NCBI GenBank assembly: GCA_043778205.1
Contig: JAYWGO010000034.1
Coordinates: forward strand, 13,035 to 77,034
Direction of reading: 5' to 3'
DNA length: 64,000 nucleotides
Source of the DNA: JAAFIP01 sp043778205
Lineage (GTDB): Bacteria > Pseudomonadota > Gammaproteobacteria > Burkholderiales > Burkholderiaceae_C
Part shown: piece after piece, positions 8,363 to 17,384 of the stretch
Numbering within the stretch: position 1 is the first letter of the stretch
Layout: every line of letters starts with the position of its first letter
Made by a program: the position numbers and the translations under genes
Notes under the pieces: model-generated
Told to the model about the DNA's origin: nothing
Database searches by the model: none
The model's input: only the letters and a program-made list of their open reading frames with translations

Positions 8363-8908
8363 CTATTTTTTGACCACAATCACTTTGTGCTCTAGGCTGA
8401 CCTGACTGCCCGCTATTTTGGCCGTAAGTTCAGCGGTTTTGCCAATGTCTACCACCTGCACTGCGCGCCAGCGGGCCCGCTCTAGGTCTCGAAAAGCCAC
8501 TAAAAAAGCAATCGCCTTAACCTCAGGGCCCAGCTTTAAGGCCAGCGACTTTTGCTGGCCAGGGGTCATCAGCATTTCCTCGCGTTGCACCAGCTCAGCG
8601 CCCAGTGTGGCAGTGTCTTTGTCAAATAGCGAGAAGAAGTCTGCCGCATCAAACGGGGCTGACGACTTCAAGGCATACATACGCACCGTCACAGGGGAGG
8701 CGCGTTTGCGCGCATCGGGGTTGGTATCAGGCCCCGCCACCACCGTGACTTGAACCGTAGACACCACCGGCGGCGGTGGCGAAGCGCAAGCGGCCAGCAT
8801 AGCCGCCACGGCCACAGCAGCCCAAGCGCGCCACGCAGGCTGCCGTGTGGCTGCCTTCAGGCGCAGGCCAAGCAGGGGGAAACTGGTCAAAAATGAAGCA
8901 TGCAACAT
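8363..8908 (-). CDS. tssJ: T6SS outer-membrane lipoprotein TssJ
   Basis: TssJ is the outer-membrane lipoprotein that anchors the TssJLM envelope complex and binds the periplasmic end of TssM. The precursor has 181 residues with a rather long N-region before the hydrophobic core and a lipobox at MLAAC (Cys about residue 42). The mature part shows the transthyretin-like fold sequence of the family: VQVTVVAGPDTNPDARKRA, VTVRMYALKS and FDAADFFSLFDKD. AGGA lies six bases before ATG. It is transcribed away from tssA, isolated from tssK/L/M by 45 kb of the same locus, which is unusual as tssJ normally sits beside tssK. Confidence 0.9.
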   Translation of the reverse strand: MLHASFLTSFPLLGLRLKAATRQPAWRAWAAVAVAAMLAACASPPPPVVSTVQVTVVAGPDTNPDARKRASPVTVRMYALKSSAPFDAADFFSLFDKDTATLGAELVQREEMLMTPGQQKSLALKLGPEVKAIAFLVAFRDLERARWRAVQVVDIGKTAELTAKIAGSQVSLEHKVIVVKK

Positions 8909-9088
8909 GGGGGGTTCCTAGCATGGAATGAGAGGGTCAACAAGCCTTTAAGGTTATCACAGCTGCCCCAGATTAGGCGATTTTTACAGCACTTGAAATT
9001 TAGGCCACGCCATTCGTTTTATGGTTTATATCCCTTAAACAAGGGTTCTATAGGTTCAAGTATTTTTAAGTTCAACTAAAACGTCGCC
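8909..9088. promoter_or_regulatory. Divergent tssJ/tssA control region
   Basis: This 180-base A/T-rich spacer must hold promoters for tssJ and the tssABC-hcp block. A small inverted repeat, CCCTT-AAAC-AAGGG at 9032-9045, lies about 45 bases before the tssA start and is flanked by TATA on both sides. It could be an operator, but no known regulator site is recognised. Confidence 0.35.
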
Positions 9089-10108
9089 ATGCTAAGTACT
9101 GCATCCATAGAAAAATTGCTAGAACCTGTAAGCGAGTCATCGCCCAGCGGTGATGACCTTGAATACGATCCCGCCTACATGGCCTTGGAAGCTGCAGCGC
9201 AGTCCAAGGCTGAGCAGCAGTTTGGCGATACCGTCATACCCGCAGTCGAGCCAGAGTGGCGCAGCCTTACAGGTAACATCACAGATTTGCTGCAACGCAG
9301 CAAAGATTTCCGCATTGCTATCTTGGCGCTGCGAGCCGCTACGCGCACCCAAGGCATACAAGGCTTGGCACTGGGCCTCACCTTAATTACCGAGCTAACA
9401 GACAAGTTTTGGGACACTCTGCACCCCCAGCTGGATGCTGAAGAAGCGCTAGACCCCACCATGCGGCTCAACGCACTGGCACCACTGTCAGATTCGAGCA
9501 TGGTTTTACGCGACGTTTATGAATGCACCATTGGCACCTCACGCAATGTCGGCCTGATTCGGGTACGAGATATCGCCATAGCGCAAGGCAAAATAGTGGC
9601 TATAGCCACTGACCCAGGCTACGCAGCAGGGCAAATTGAAGGCGCACTGCAAGATATTCACGCAGCCGATCCCGCCTTGCTAGAGGCCGCCATTAGCACA
9701 GCGGTGTTGGTGCAAAAACTTCAGTCATTGATTGCCGAGAAAACAGGCCGCGTAGACGAGCCCGACCTTAAGCCGCTGCGCAGCATAACCCACATGCTGC
9801 GCCAGGCATGCGAAGCAGCTAGAGGCGGTGCAAGTGCCGAAGACCAACCTGCCGAAAACAGCAACAGCGGCCCCGCTGAAGTGCGAGCAGCTGGCACAGT
9901 GCGAGGCGAAATTGCCAACCGGCAAGACGCTTTGGCCATGCTGGACAAAGTTATCACTTTTTTAGAACGCACAGAGCCTGGCAACCCCGCACCATTGCTG
10001 ATTAAGCGTGCCAAGCGCTTGGTGGGCGTGAGCTTTATGGACATCATGGCCGACCTGGCACCTGACTCTGTGGGCAGCATACAGATGGTGACAGGCAGGC
10101 CTCCTTAA
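9089..10108 (+). CDS. tssA: T6SS protein TssA
   Basis: TssA binds the baseplate and sheath end and coordinates priming and polymerisation of the tail. This 339-residue protein carries the N-terminal ImpA domain, seen as EPVSESSPSGDDLEYDPAYMALE, PEWRSLTGNITDLLQRSKDFRIA and KFWDTLHPQLDAEEALDPTMR (residues about 10-130). The C-terminal part has NRQDALAMLDKVITFLERTEPGNPAPLLIKRAKRL, typical of the short TssA class whose C-terminus forms a ring. It is the first gene of tssA-B-C-hcp. Confidence 0.93.
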   Translation: MLSTASIEKLLEPVSESSPSGDDLEYDPAYMALEAAAQSKAEQQFGDTVIPAVEPEWRSLTGNITDLLQRSKDFRIAILALRAATRTQGIQGLALGLTLITELTDKFWDTLHPQLDAEEALDPTMRLNALAPLSDSSMVLRDVYECTIGTSRNVGLIRVRDIAIAQGKIVAIATDPGYAAGQIEGALQDIHAADPALLEAAISTAVLVQKLQSLIAEKTGRVDEPDLKPLRSITHMLRQACEAARGGASAEDQPAENSNSGPAEVRAAGTVRGEIANRQDALAMLDKVITFLERTEPGNPAPLLIKRAKRLVGVSFMDIMADLAPDSVGSIQMVTGRPP

Positions 10109-10195
10109 AGTCTAAACAGCATGCAACACCGCGTTTATTTCGTCTTCAATTCATCCATTTCTTAACCCTTCACTTTTTTAACCAAGGAAATCACC

Positions 10196-10711
10196 ATGGC
10201 CTCTAGCAGTCAAAAATTTGTTGCCCGCAACCGGGCTCCCCGCGTACAAATTGAATACGATGTCGAGCTGTACGGTGCGCAAAAAAAGGTGCAGCTCCCT
10301 TTCATCATGGGCGTGCTGGCAGATTTGTCGGGTAAGCCCGCTGACCCATTGGCCGCCGTAGGCGATCGCAAGTTTTTAGAATTTGACACCGATAACTTTG
10401 ACACCCGCATGAAGGCCATGCGCCCACGTGCGGCTTTTTCTGTACCAAACGCCCTTACTGGTGAGGGCGATATGAAAGTAGACATTACTTTTGAAAGCAT
10501 GGACGACTTTTCGCCAGCAAACGTGGCGCGCAAGGTTGACTCTCTGAACAAACTGCTAGAAGCCCGCACCCAGCTGTCTAACCTGGTCACCTACATGGAC
10601 GGCAAAGGCGGTGCAGAAGAATTGCTGGCCAAAGTGATGGAAGACCCGGCTCTACTGCAAAGCTTAGCCGCAAGCAAAAAAGCGGAAGACGAAGCGCCTC
10701 CAGCGGCCTAA
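10196..10711 (+). CDS. tssB: T6SS sheath small subunit TssB
   Basis: TssB (VipA) forms the contractile sheath with TssC in the cytoplasm. The 171-residue sequence has the family start SSQKFVARNRAPRVQIEYDVE, the block LPFIMGVLADLSGKP, FLEFDTDNFDTRMKAMRPR, and a helix SPANVARKVDSLNKLLEARTQL that interlocks with TssC. AAGGAAATCACC precedes ATG. tssC follows 42 bases later. Confidence 0.96.
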   Translation: MASSSQKFVARNRAPRVQIEYDVELYGAQKKVQLPFIMGVLADLSGKPADPLAAVGDRKFLEFDTDNFDTRMKAMRPRAAFSVPNALTGEGDMKVDITFESMDDFSPANVARKVDSLNKLLEARTQLSNLVTYMDGKGGAEELLAKVMEDPALLQSLAASKKAEDEAPPAA

Positions 10712-10753
10712 AGCCAAACCACCCCATAAGCAAACACCACCAGGAGAATTAAT

Positions 10754-12250
10754 ATGGCTGAAAAACTTGTCCAAGAAAGTGCGATCCAAGGCGTAAGCTA
10801 CGAAGGTAGCGACTTTGCATCCTTGCTGCAAAAAGAGTTTAAACCCAAGAGCAACGAGGCGAAAAGTGCAGTTGAAACTGCTGTGCAAACCTTGGCCCAA
10901 CAAGCGCTTGGTCAAACTAAGCTGATTGGCAAAGACGTTACCCAATCCATCAACGCCATGATTGCTGCGATAGATGAAAAGCTTACCGCGCAAGTTAACC
11001 AAATATTGCACAACGAAGAGTTTCAAAAACTCGAAGGTGCATGGCGCGGCCTGCACTACATGGTGAACAATACTGAATCTGACGAGCATCTGAAAATTCG
11101 GGTGATGGACATCTCCAAACAAGAGCTTGGCAAAACCCTCAAACGCTTTAAAGGTGCTGCATGGGATCAAAGCCCTCTGTTTAAAAAAGTGTACGAGGAA
11201 GAATACGGCCAGTTTGGTGGTGAGCCTTTTGGTGCGCTTGTGGGCGACTACCATTTTGACCAAAGCCCGCCCGATGTAGAACTGCTGGGCGAGATGGCAA
11301 AAATAGCCGCCTCAGCCCACGCACCCTTCATTACTGGTGCGGGCCCATCCCTCATGCAGATGGAGTCTTGGCAAGAACTGGCCAATCCACGCGATTTAAC
11401 TAAAATTTTCTCTACCCCAGAGTATGCGGGTTGGCGCAGCCTGCGCGAGTCTGACGACTCTAAATATTTAGGCATGTGCATGCCGCGTTTTTTAGCACGC
11501 ACACCCTATGGCGCTAAAACCAACCCCGTAGAAGAGTTTGACTTTGAAGAAGACACCGCAGGCGCAGACCACGGCAAATACACTTGGGCCAACGCAGCGT
11601 ATGCCATGGCCACCAACATCAACCGGTCATACAAACAGTACGGCTGGGGCTCTCGCATTCGTGGCATTGAATCGGGTGGAGCAGTAGAAAACCTGCCGCT
11701 GCACACCTTCCCTAGCGATGACGGTGGTGTAGACCAAAAGTGCCCCACTGAAATCGCCATCAGCGACCGCCGCGAAGCCGAGCTGTCCAAGGCCGGTTTG
11801 CTATCCCTGATTCACCGCAAGAACTCTGACTTTGCGGCCTTCATCGGCGCCCAGTCACTGAACAAGCCTGCTGAATACGACGACCCCGATGCCACAGCCA
11901 ACGCCAACCTGGCTGCACGCCTGCCCTACTTGTTTGCCTGCAACCGCTTTGCCCACTACCTCAAGTGCATAGTGCGCGACAAAGTCGGTAGCTTTAAAGA
12001 AAAAGACGAAATGCAGCGCTGGTTGAACGCCTGGATCATGAATTATGTGGATGGCGATCCTATTAACTCTTCAGAAGAAACCAAAGCAAAGAAGCCGTTG
12101 GCTGCTGCAGAAGTCATAGTAGAGGAAATAGAAGGCAATCCAGGTTACTACAGCAGCAAGTTCTTCTTGCGTCCACACTACCAGCTTGAGGGCCTTACAG
12201 TGTCATTGCGATTGGTATCCAAACTGCCATCCGCTAAAGGTGGGAAATAA
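10754..12250 (+). CDS. tssC: T6SS sheath large subunit TssC
   Basis: TssC (VipB) is the large sheath subunit, which is recycled by ClpV after contraction. The 498-residue length is normal. Family landmarks are LEGAWRGLHYMVNNTE, the PFGALVGDYHFDQSPPDVELL block, PYGAKTNPVEEFDFEED, and the C-terminal GYYSSKFFLRPHYQLEGLTVSLRLVSKLPS strand. AGGAGAATTAAT lies before ATG. It follows tssB and precedes hcp. Confidence 0.97.
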   Translation: MAEKLVQESAIQGVSYEGSDFASLLQKEFKPKSNEAKSAVETAVQTLAQQALGQTKLIGKDVTQSINAMIAAIDEKLTAQVNQILHNEEFQKLEGAWRGLHYMVNNTESDEHLKIRVMDISKQELGKTLKRFKGAAWDQSPLFKKVYEEEYGQFGGEPFGALVGDYHFDQSPPDVELLGEMAKIAASAHAPFITGAGPSLMQMESWQELANPRDLTKIFSTPEYAGWRSLRESDDSKYLGMCMPRFLARTPYGAKTNPVEEFDFEEDTAGADHGKYTWANAAYAMATNINRSYKQYGWGSRIRGIESGGAVENLPLHTFPSDDGGVDQKCPTEIAISDRREAELSKAGLLSLIHRKNSDFAAFIGAQSLNKPAEYDDPDATANANLAARLPYLFACNRFAHYLKCIVRDKVGSFKEKDEMQRWLNAWIMNYVDGDPINSSEETKAKKPLAAAEVIVEEIEGNPGYYSSKFFLRPHYQLEGLTVSLRLVSKLPSAKGGK

Positions 12251-12373
12251 ATACTGCCAACTCTTTTATTCTGAGCCTACACACTCGTTATCTACATAGC
12301 TGCTTAGTATTATTGCCCTAGGCTTTCAACACGGCAGCATTGTTTTAACCCTATTTATTTAAAGGTGAGTATT

Positions 12374-12862
12374 ATGGCAGTAGACATGTTTATTAAGATT
12401 GACACGATTGATGGCGAATCACTAGACGATACGCACGCTAAAGAAATTGATGTACTATCTTGGTCCTGGGGTGCTACCCAGTCTGGTACTACACATATGG
12501 GTGGCGGCTCAGGCTCTGGCAAGGTAAGTGTTGGAGACTTATCTTTCACCAAATACATAGATTTAGCCTCCCATGGATTATTAAGAGCCTGCTGTTCTGG
12601 CGATCATATTAAAGAGGCTACTTTAGTAGTTCGTAAATCAGCCGGCAAGAAGCCTCTTGAATACATCAAATTGAAGTTGTCAGATGTAATTGTTAGTCAC
12701 ATAGCTACGGGCGGCAGCGGCGGTGAGGACCGGTTGACTGAAAACATCACTTTAAATTTTGGTAAATTTGTTTTTTCGTATGTCCCACAAAAAGCAGATG
12801 GCTCTGGTGACTCTGTCAAAGAAGCTGGTTGGATGATTCCACAAAACAAAACTGCAGTCTGA
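12374..12862 (+). CDS. hcp: T6SS tube protein Hcp (TssD)
   Basis: Hcp hexamers stack into the inner tube that is expelled with its cargo. The 163-residue sequence has the canonical start MAVDMFIKIDTIDGES, then WSWGATQSGTTHMGGGSGSGKV, the SFTKYIDLAS block, EATLVVRKSAGKKPLEYIKLKL and the final ENITLNFGKFVFSYVPQKADG. A GTG nine bases earlier is in frame, but AAAGGTGAG is the ribosome site for the ATG at 12374. By eye this gene is more A/T-rich than tssABC. A separate 124-base spacer and a downstream hairpin suggest high expression independent of tssC. Confidence 0.96.
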   Translation: MAVDMFIKIDTIDGESLDDTHAKEIDVLSWSWGATQSGTTHMGGGSGSGKVSVGDLSFTKYIDLASHGLLRACCSGDHIKEATLVVRKSAGKKPLEYIKLKLSDVIVSHIATGGSGGEDRLTENITLNFGKFVFSYVPQKADGSGDSVKEAGWMIPQNKTAV

Positions 12863-12874
12863 TGTTGTAAATGT

Positions 12875-12908
12875 GAGTGTGACTTGTACATATGTCGCAC
12901 TCCTTTTC
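12875..12908 (+). terminator. Hairpin after hcp
   Basis: GAGTGTGAC (12875-12883) pairs with GTCGCACTC (12894-12902) around a ten-base loop, with one G-U wobble, and is followed by CTTTT. This is a weak rho-independent terminator that probably limits read-through from the hcp transcript. Confidence 0.45.
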
Positions 12909-13105
12909 CAAGTTTACACTTTACATCCATGCTTTTTGGATGCTTCAGCTGGACGCACCAGCAATACAAAATTAGTCTTGCCTCAAACTTTACAGGTTTT
13001 TGCGGTGACATAAGTCTCAACTAATTTTGTACCTCTAAGTTGTATTTATATTTTTTCAATATCTGACGACAACAGTCCTAGTGTTGAAATCGAAGGGGCA
13101 TATTC

Positions 13106-13558
13106 ATGATCGGCTTTAAACTTGATGCTAAAGGTACTTACGGCTTCAAACAGAAAAGATCCGCTTGGACGGAAGGTAGCCTTGTGGCTCTCCAAGTTTT
13201 TGCATTAGCGGACAATTTGGGTAATAAAACATCTCAAACTGCTCGTGGGAGTGCTCTTTCGCGTATTGAAATGCAATTTAAAAAAATGGCGAAACAAAAA
13301 TTTGAAAGTATCTGCTCTCAAGGACTCGATTTCACTTTGTTTCTTACCGGCGATATTGATCTCAAGTACTTTTTTGACGCAAGTAAAGATTTTGAACAGA
13401 TTCAAAGCGAGTTCTTGAATGCGCTGAGTGCACAGACAGATGAATTAGGTGATCAAGTAATGATCTACCTAGGCGCTACGATCAATGATTTTGTTGTTAA
13501 TTCAGTTTTGAAAGAAGGAAACGAAAGTTTAATCTTGACTATTGACGTAGATCTGTGA
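13106..13558 (+). CDS. Unrecognised 150-residue protein downstream of hcp
   Basis: I do not recognise this family. The 150-residue soluble protein has no signal peptide or membrane segment. It starts MIGFKLDAKGTYGFKQKRSAW, has a basic middle helix (IEMQFKKMAKQKFESICS), a mixed alpha/beta body and ends in LILTIDVDL, suggesting a terminal beta strand. It reads on the same strand as hcp, 243 bases further on, and is convergent with the CHAT protease gene. By eye it is A/T-rich like hcp and unlike tssABC. Its place next to hcp suggests an Hcp-linked adaptor, cargo or immunity protein, but this is inference. The open frame and its plausible protein composition support a real gene. Confidence 0.65.
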   Translation: MIGFKLDAKGTYGFKQKRSAWTEGSLVALQVFALADNLGNKTSQTARGSALSRIEMQFKKMAKQKFESICSQGLDFTLFLTGDIDLKYFFDASKDFEQIQSEFLNALSAQTDELGDQVMIYLGATINDFVVNSVLKEGNESLILTIDVDL

Positions 13559-13619
13559 ACCTGCATCTCGAAAAATTTGATTCGATTTGCTAGCTGGCAG
13601 CACCATTATGTATAAAACT

Positions 13620-13656
13620 GGTTAACTAATTTACAAATAATGATTTTTAGTTAACC
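13620..13656. terminator. Inverted repeat between convergent genes
   Basis: GGTTAACTA (13620-13628) pairs exactly with TAGTTAACC (13648-13656) around a 19-base A/T-rich spacer. It lies between the stop codons of the 13106 gene and the CHAT gene. The position fits a bidirectional terminator, although the stem is A/T-rich and the loop long; an operator-like role is possible. Confidence 0.35.
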
Positions 13657-13709
13657 GTTTGAAGCTGAAGTTTCTCTTCACCCAAATACAATTTTCGGTA
13701 CAGATATTA

Positions 13710-16040
13710 CTAACGCCCAGTGCCACTGTTTAAAAAAGCCGCCCAGAAAAATGGATGCGGCTTTTTCTTCATCAACTGCTCTTGCGCTTCGGCTAATGCC
13801 TTGGCGACGGGTACACCTTTTTTCATGGCGGCGTACATCAGCCTGGATAATTCGGCAGTCGCATCATCATCGACTTCCCAAAGCGAGCCCACTACGTTTT
13901 GTGCGCCTGCGTACAAAAATCCACGCGTCAGGCCCACTACATCGTCGCCAGAGCTGATACTGCCCAGGCCCGTCTCACAGGCAGACAGCATAACCAAACT
14001 GGCATTTAAGCGCAGGCCATAGATTTCACTCACGCTCAAAAAGCCGTCGTTTTTACTGTCGCTGGCCAGCTTTAATTTTGACTGCAACGGTGCATCGGCA
14101 GAAAACTCACCATGCGATGCAATATGAATGTGTGTAAAGTCAAAAGCACGCTCTTTGACCAATGTTTCAGTCGCAGCGCGGCGTATAAACAGCTCACTGT
14201 TTTGAGAGAAAAGCACTTGTAAATCTTGCGCCTCGGCTTGTGCGGCGGGCAAGTCTAATGCAGCTTGGCCTAGGTCTGGGTTGCCTAAAATCAGCATTTT
14301 GTTAACCGGGTCTTTGTTTGACGCGGTCATGGCCCTGGCCTCTGGCATCAAGCCCAGCAGCACTGCCGATGGCAAATAGCGGATGGCCCTTCCCTGGGCT
14401 AAAAACTTCTCGCCATCGTGCAGCGCGGCAAAGGGCACATAGTGCAGGCTACCGTTTGGCACAATCAGCAGGTCACGGCCTGCAATGCTGCTTTGCATGG
14501 GCCTGAGCAGCCTTTTGTACATCAGCTCAGCCAAATCGCGGGTTTGTTTGCGGCGTTTTTTTATAGACTGCACCAGCTCACCCACGTCTTCGGCCAGCCC
14601 TTGGCCATCGAGCTGGAAAATTCTAATCTCTGAGCCTGCCAAAGTGTAGCCATACAAACTTTGGCCGAATCCAAAAAAACCTACCAGAGTTTCTTTGGGC
14701 CCTAAGCCTGCCGCCATACGCTCTACGCCAATGCTGCCTGAAGTTACCAAAGAGGCAAGCTGGGGGGCCATAGTTTGCAGCCGTGTTGAAGCTTGGTTCA
14801 GCAAGCCTGAGAGTTCACTGCGCCGCGCAACAGAAGTGTCTGGAATTTGCACCGACAGCTCTGCGTCAATCCGCTGAAACTCAGCAAACGTAGAGGCAAT
14901 TTCTGCGGCACGTTGGCCGTAAATTCCAAAGTCCGATTTAGCTGCCAGCATGTCTATCAAAGCGCGGGACTTGGCTTGCTCTGCCACCTCAATCACTTGG
15001 GCCTTATTGCCCAGTTTGAGCGAGGTGCGCACAATGCCTTGGTACACCGCTTGTTTGTCGCTGGCAAAACCAATTTTGCTGGTCTCGGTGCGTATAGAGC
15101 GGCGCTGCGACTCTACCAAGTCGCGTGCTTTGCGAAAGTACTCCAATGCTTTTTCGGTTTGACCATCGCGCTCGGCTACGCGGCCGCGCTCTAGCAAAAC
15201 TTGCCAGTAAATTTCGGCATTCACCGTGAGCTCTGGAGTGGACAGTAGCTTGTCAAAACCCGCGCGGGCTAGGTCTGTGCGCCCTACTTCAAACTGGGCT
15301 TTGTGCATCATAAATGCGCGCGGTAGCTCGGTCCACACCCAATTATTGCGGCCTGTAAATGCAGCACCTGACAGCAGGTTGTCCAGCATCATGTCAAACC
15401 TGAACGCTGCATCGCTGGACTCTAGCGTAACCACCACATCGGCCCAGGCGCCAATGGCCATTTGGGCACGCGCCAGTGCCATAGCTTTGGCGCGCTTGTA
15501 GTCGCTGCGTACGCTGTAGTTTTTTAACAAGTCAACAGTTTGCCTTGCCGCTACCGTATCACCCTGCAAAGCAACGGCCACGGCTACTGCAGCATAGGCG
15601 CCTACCACCATGTCGTCATCACCGCTGTTTTCTTTGCGCAGCCAGACCAGTGCATCGTTGGCTTGTTTGCGTGCCTCACCGTACTGGCCCAGGTCGGTCA
15701 GGGCTTCTGCCCGCATTAGGTGCGCAGAGGGCGTAGCATCGTCCAATCCAAAAATACGCGTGCGCCTGTCACCCTTGGCCACCAAAGCCTGCATTTGATC
15801 TAAACAGGGCAAGAGTTTGTCATAGCGCTTAAGCTTAGAGTAGGCAAAGCACAGTGCATGCTGGTCGCGCGTTCGCAACGGCCCTTGCTTGGCCATTGCC
15901 TCGACTTGTTTTTCAATTAAATCGTAGCGGCCCGATGCTGCATACGCTGTTTGGTCTGTGCCGTAGTCTGCAAATGCAACCGAGGCGGATGCTATCAACA
16001 CAGCAAACGTAACGCAACTCGGTAAGATACTTTTTTGCAT
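13710..16040 (-). CDS. Exported TPR-CHAT caspase-like protease
   Basis: This is a CHAT-domain cysteine protease (caspase/separase fold) fused to tetratricopeptide-like helices. Residues 1-24 are a signal peptide (LIASASVAFA), so it acts in the periplasm or beyond. Residues about 30-370 are TPR-like helical repeats, and a helical linker follows to about 420. The CHAT domain occupies about 440-776, with catalytic His643 in HIASHGEF and Cys688 in LSACETG, then GDDVVGLTRGFLYAGA and SLWEVDDDATA, all intact. An in-frame upstream codon at 16061 exists, but ATG at 16040 has a GGGG-rich ribosome site and begins the signal peptide. It ends the tagH-pppA-barrel-CHAT block, 52 bases after the barrel gene. 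CHAT enzymes in other systems process gasdermin-like or partner proteins; its target here is unknown. Confidence 0.88.
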   Translation of the reverse strand: MQKSILPSCVTFAVLIASASVAFADYGTDQTAYAASGRYDLIEKQVEAMAKQGPLRTRDQHALCFAYSKLKRYDKLLPCLDQMQALVAKGDRRTRIFGLDDATPSAHLMRAEALTDLGQYGEARKQANDALVWLRKENSGDDDMVVGAYAAVAVAVALQGDTVAARQTVDLLKNYSVRSDYKRAKAMALARAQMAIGAWADVVVTLESSDAAFRFDMMLDNLLSGAAFTGRNNWVWTELPRAFMMHKAQFEVGRTDLARAGFDKLLSTPELTVNAEIYWQVLLERGRVAERDGQTEKALEYFRKARDLVESQRRSIRTETSKIGFASDKQAVYQGIVRTSLKLGNKAQVIEVAEQAKSRALIDMLAAKSDFGIYGQRAAEIASTFAEFQRIDAELSVQIPDTSVARRSELSGLLNQASTRLQTMAPQLASLVTSGSIGVERMAAGLGPKETLVGFFGFGQSLYGYTLAGSEIRIFQLDGQGLAEDVGELVQSIKKRRKQTRDLAELMYKRLLRPMQSSIAGRDLLIVPNGSLHYVPFAALHDGEKFLAQGRAIRYLPSAVLLGLMPEARAMTASNKDPVNKMLILGNPDLGQAALDLPAAQAEAQDLQVLFSQNSELFIRRAATETLVKERAFDFTHIHIASHGEFSADAPLQSKLKLASDSKNDGFLSVSEIYGLRLNASLVMLSACETGLGSISSGDDVVGLTRGFLYAGAQNVVGSLWEVDDDATAELSRLMYAAMKKGVPVAKALAEAQEQLMKKKPHPFFWAAFLNSGTGR

Positions 16041-16091
16041 ACCACCCCCTGGTCGCGTCAAATGGACGCGTTAAGAAAAAACGTTAACTGG

Positions 16092-17345
16092 TTAAAACCA
16101 GTAGTTCAAGGACAACGAAGCTCCCTTGCTGTCTTTGGCGCGTTGCAGTCCTAAAGTGGCGCGGAAAAAACTCCGGGCTGACAGCGCAGATTTGTTGGTG
16201 CCCAGCGATACAGTGAGCTCTTGGGAATTATTTTGGTACACCTCGGTGCCACCTAAACGGGTGTCTGAAAAGCCATATTCCACCGACATTTTGTTGCCAC
16301 CGAAGCTCACAGGTTGGCTTAAGAAAAAGCCGTTCACCAGCGCAGCAATGCGAATCTTAGGATCGGAGGTATTTTTAACCGGTAGTTTGAATGTTTGGTA
16401 ATACCCCACCATGTTGCCCATGGTTAAGTCAAAGCCGTCAAACTCCCAGGTGTAGGTGCTGGCCAATGACGCATTGCCCACGCCCACTGCATAAGCGGCA
16501 TCTTGCGAGCCTGCAAAGCTCATGCCTGCCATAGGGGTTAAAACCCATTCGTCAGACATAGGAAAGCGGTACCCAGCGGACAGGCGCCCTTGGTAAGACC
16601 GGCTACCGCCAGCGTCTACCATGCCAATACCGCCGCGAACCAGCGCTTGCCTGCGTGGGTCAATATCGTTGCGTACAGAATAAGACAACGGTATGGCTAT
16701 GGTGTTGACTTTGGTATTGGCTACTGTATTTGAGCTAAGCAAAATACCCGCCCCCAACACGCTTTGAGAACCTTGCGAAGCTGTGCTTTGCGATGTGGCT
16801 ATGCGTGTGGGCGTGTCTGAAAAGCTAGCGCTAAAGTCATTCATGATGGCCCTAGGCAAAATACCGCCAACGCCTGTAATGGGGCTTAGCGGCGACACAG
16901 CAGCTTGCCTTCTTTGCAGCCTAGCCAAAAGGTCAGGGTTGTTTTCAAGAAACCGGCGTAGCAGCACAGCACTGTCTCGCCTGGTAGCGCCGGTAAAAGT
17001 TTCGTTGACGCCTAATTCTGGAATTACCAAGCTTAAAGTACGGCTGTTGGTTGCATAGCTAAGGGAGGCATCTACGCCCACTATGCGCAAATTGCTAACC
17101 ACCTCGGAGTTTTGTGTGTAGCCAGGGAATGTAAGGCCAGCGTCTCTTATGGCCAGGTCATACAGACTCTGGGCTGAGTCCACACAAATTTGCTGGCTTA
17201 CACCACCGGTAGTGACTGTAGCCTCAAATAAAGTGTCACATGCAGCCTGCACGGCTGTGGGCAGGCTAAAGCCCAACGCACACATTATGGCTACTGAGCT
17301 TTTTAAAACAGGTGCCGACATCTCAACGACTTTAGTACGCAGCAT
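16092..17345 (-). CDS. Predicted outer-membrane beta-barrel protein
   Basis: This 417-residue protein has a signal peptide (about 1-35, ending TAVQAAC) and a C-terminal half of alternating polar/hydrophobic strands, such as YQGRLSAGYRFPMS, WVLTPMAGMSF, RIAALVNGFFLSQPV, SFFRATLGLQ and a terminal SLSLNYWF. A final aromatic residue is the usual outer-membrane insertion signal, so it is probably a 10-14-strand barrel. The N-terminal half (40-160) contains a helical segment RRFLENNPDLLARLQRRQAA. I cannot place it in a named family; an autotransporter-type barrel is the nearest likeness. GGAGAAAATT before ATG at 17345 decides the start. It sits between the PP2C phosphatase and the CHAT protease, so it may display, export or serve as substrate for that protease. 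Confidence 0.72.
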   Translation of the reverse strand: MLRTKVVEMSAPVLKSSVAIMCALGFSLPTAVQAACDTLFEATVTTGGVSQQICVDSAQSLYDLAIRDAGLTFPGYTQNSEVVSNLRIVGVDASLSYATNSRTLSLVIPELGVNETFTGATRRDSAVLLRRFLENNPDLLARLQRRQAAVSPLSPITGVGGILPRAIMNDFSASFSDTPTRIATSQSTASQGSQSVLGAGILLSSNTVANTKVNTIAIPLSYSVRNDIDPRRQALVRGGIGMVDAGGSRSYQGRLSAGYRFPMSDEWVLTPMAGMSFAGSQDAAYAVGVGNASLASTYTWEFDGFDLTMGNMVGYYQTFKLPVKNTSDPKIRIAALVNGFFLSQPVSFGGNKMSVEYGFSDTRLGGTEVYQNNSQELTVSLGTNKSALSARSFFRATLGLQRAKDSKGASLSLNYWF

Positions 17346-17384
17346 AATTTTCTCCAAAAGTTAGTATTTGCAAGGTAAATCAAA

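Noticed and set aside
12281..12360. Possible eighth copy of the dispersed repeat upstream of hcp (ATAGCTGCTTAG followed by CCCTAGGC)
   Set aside because: Only the first dozen bases and a short GC patch match; the core is not preserved, so I could not support it.
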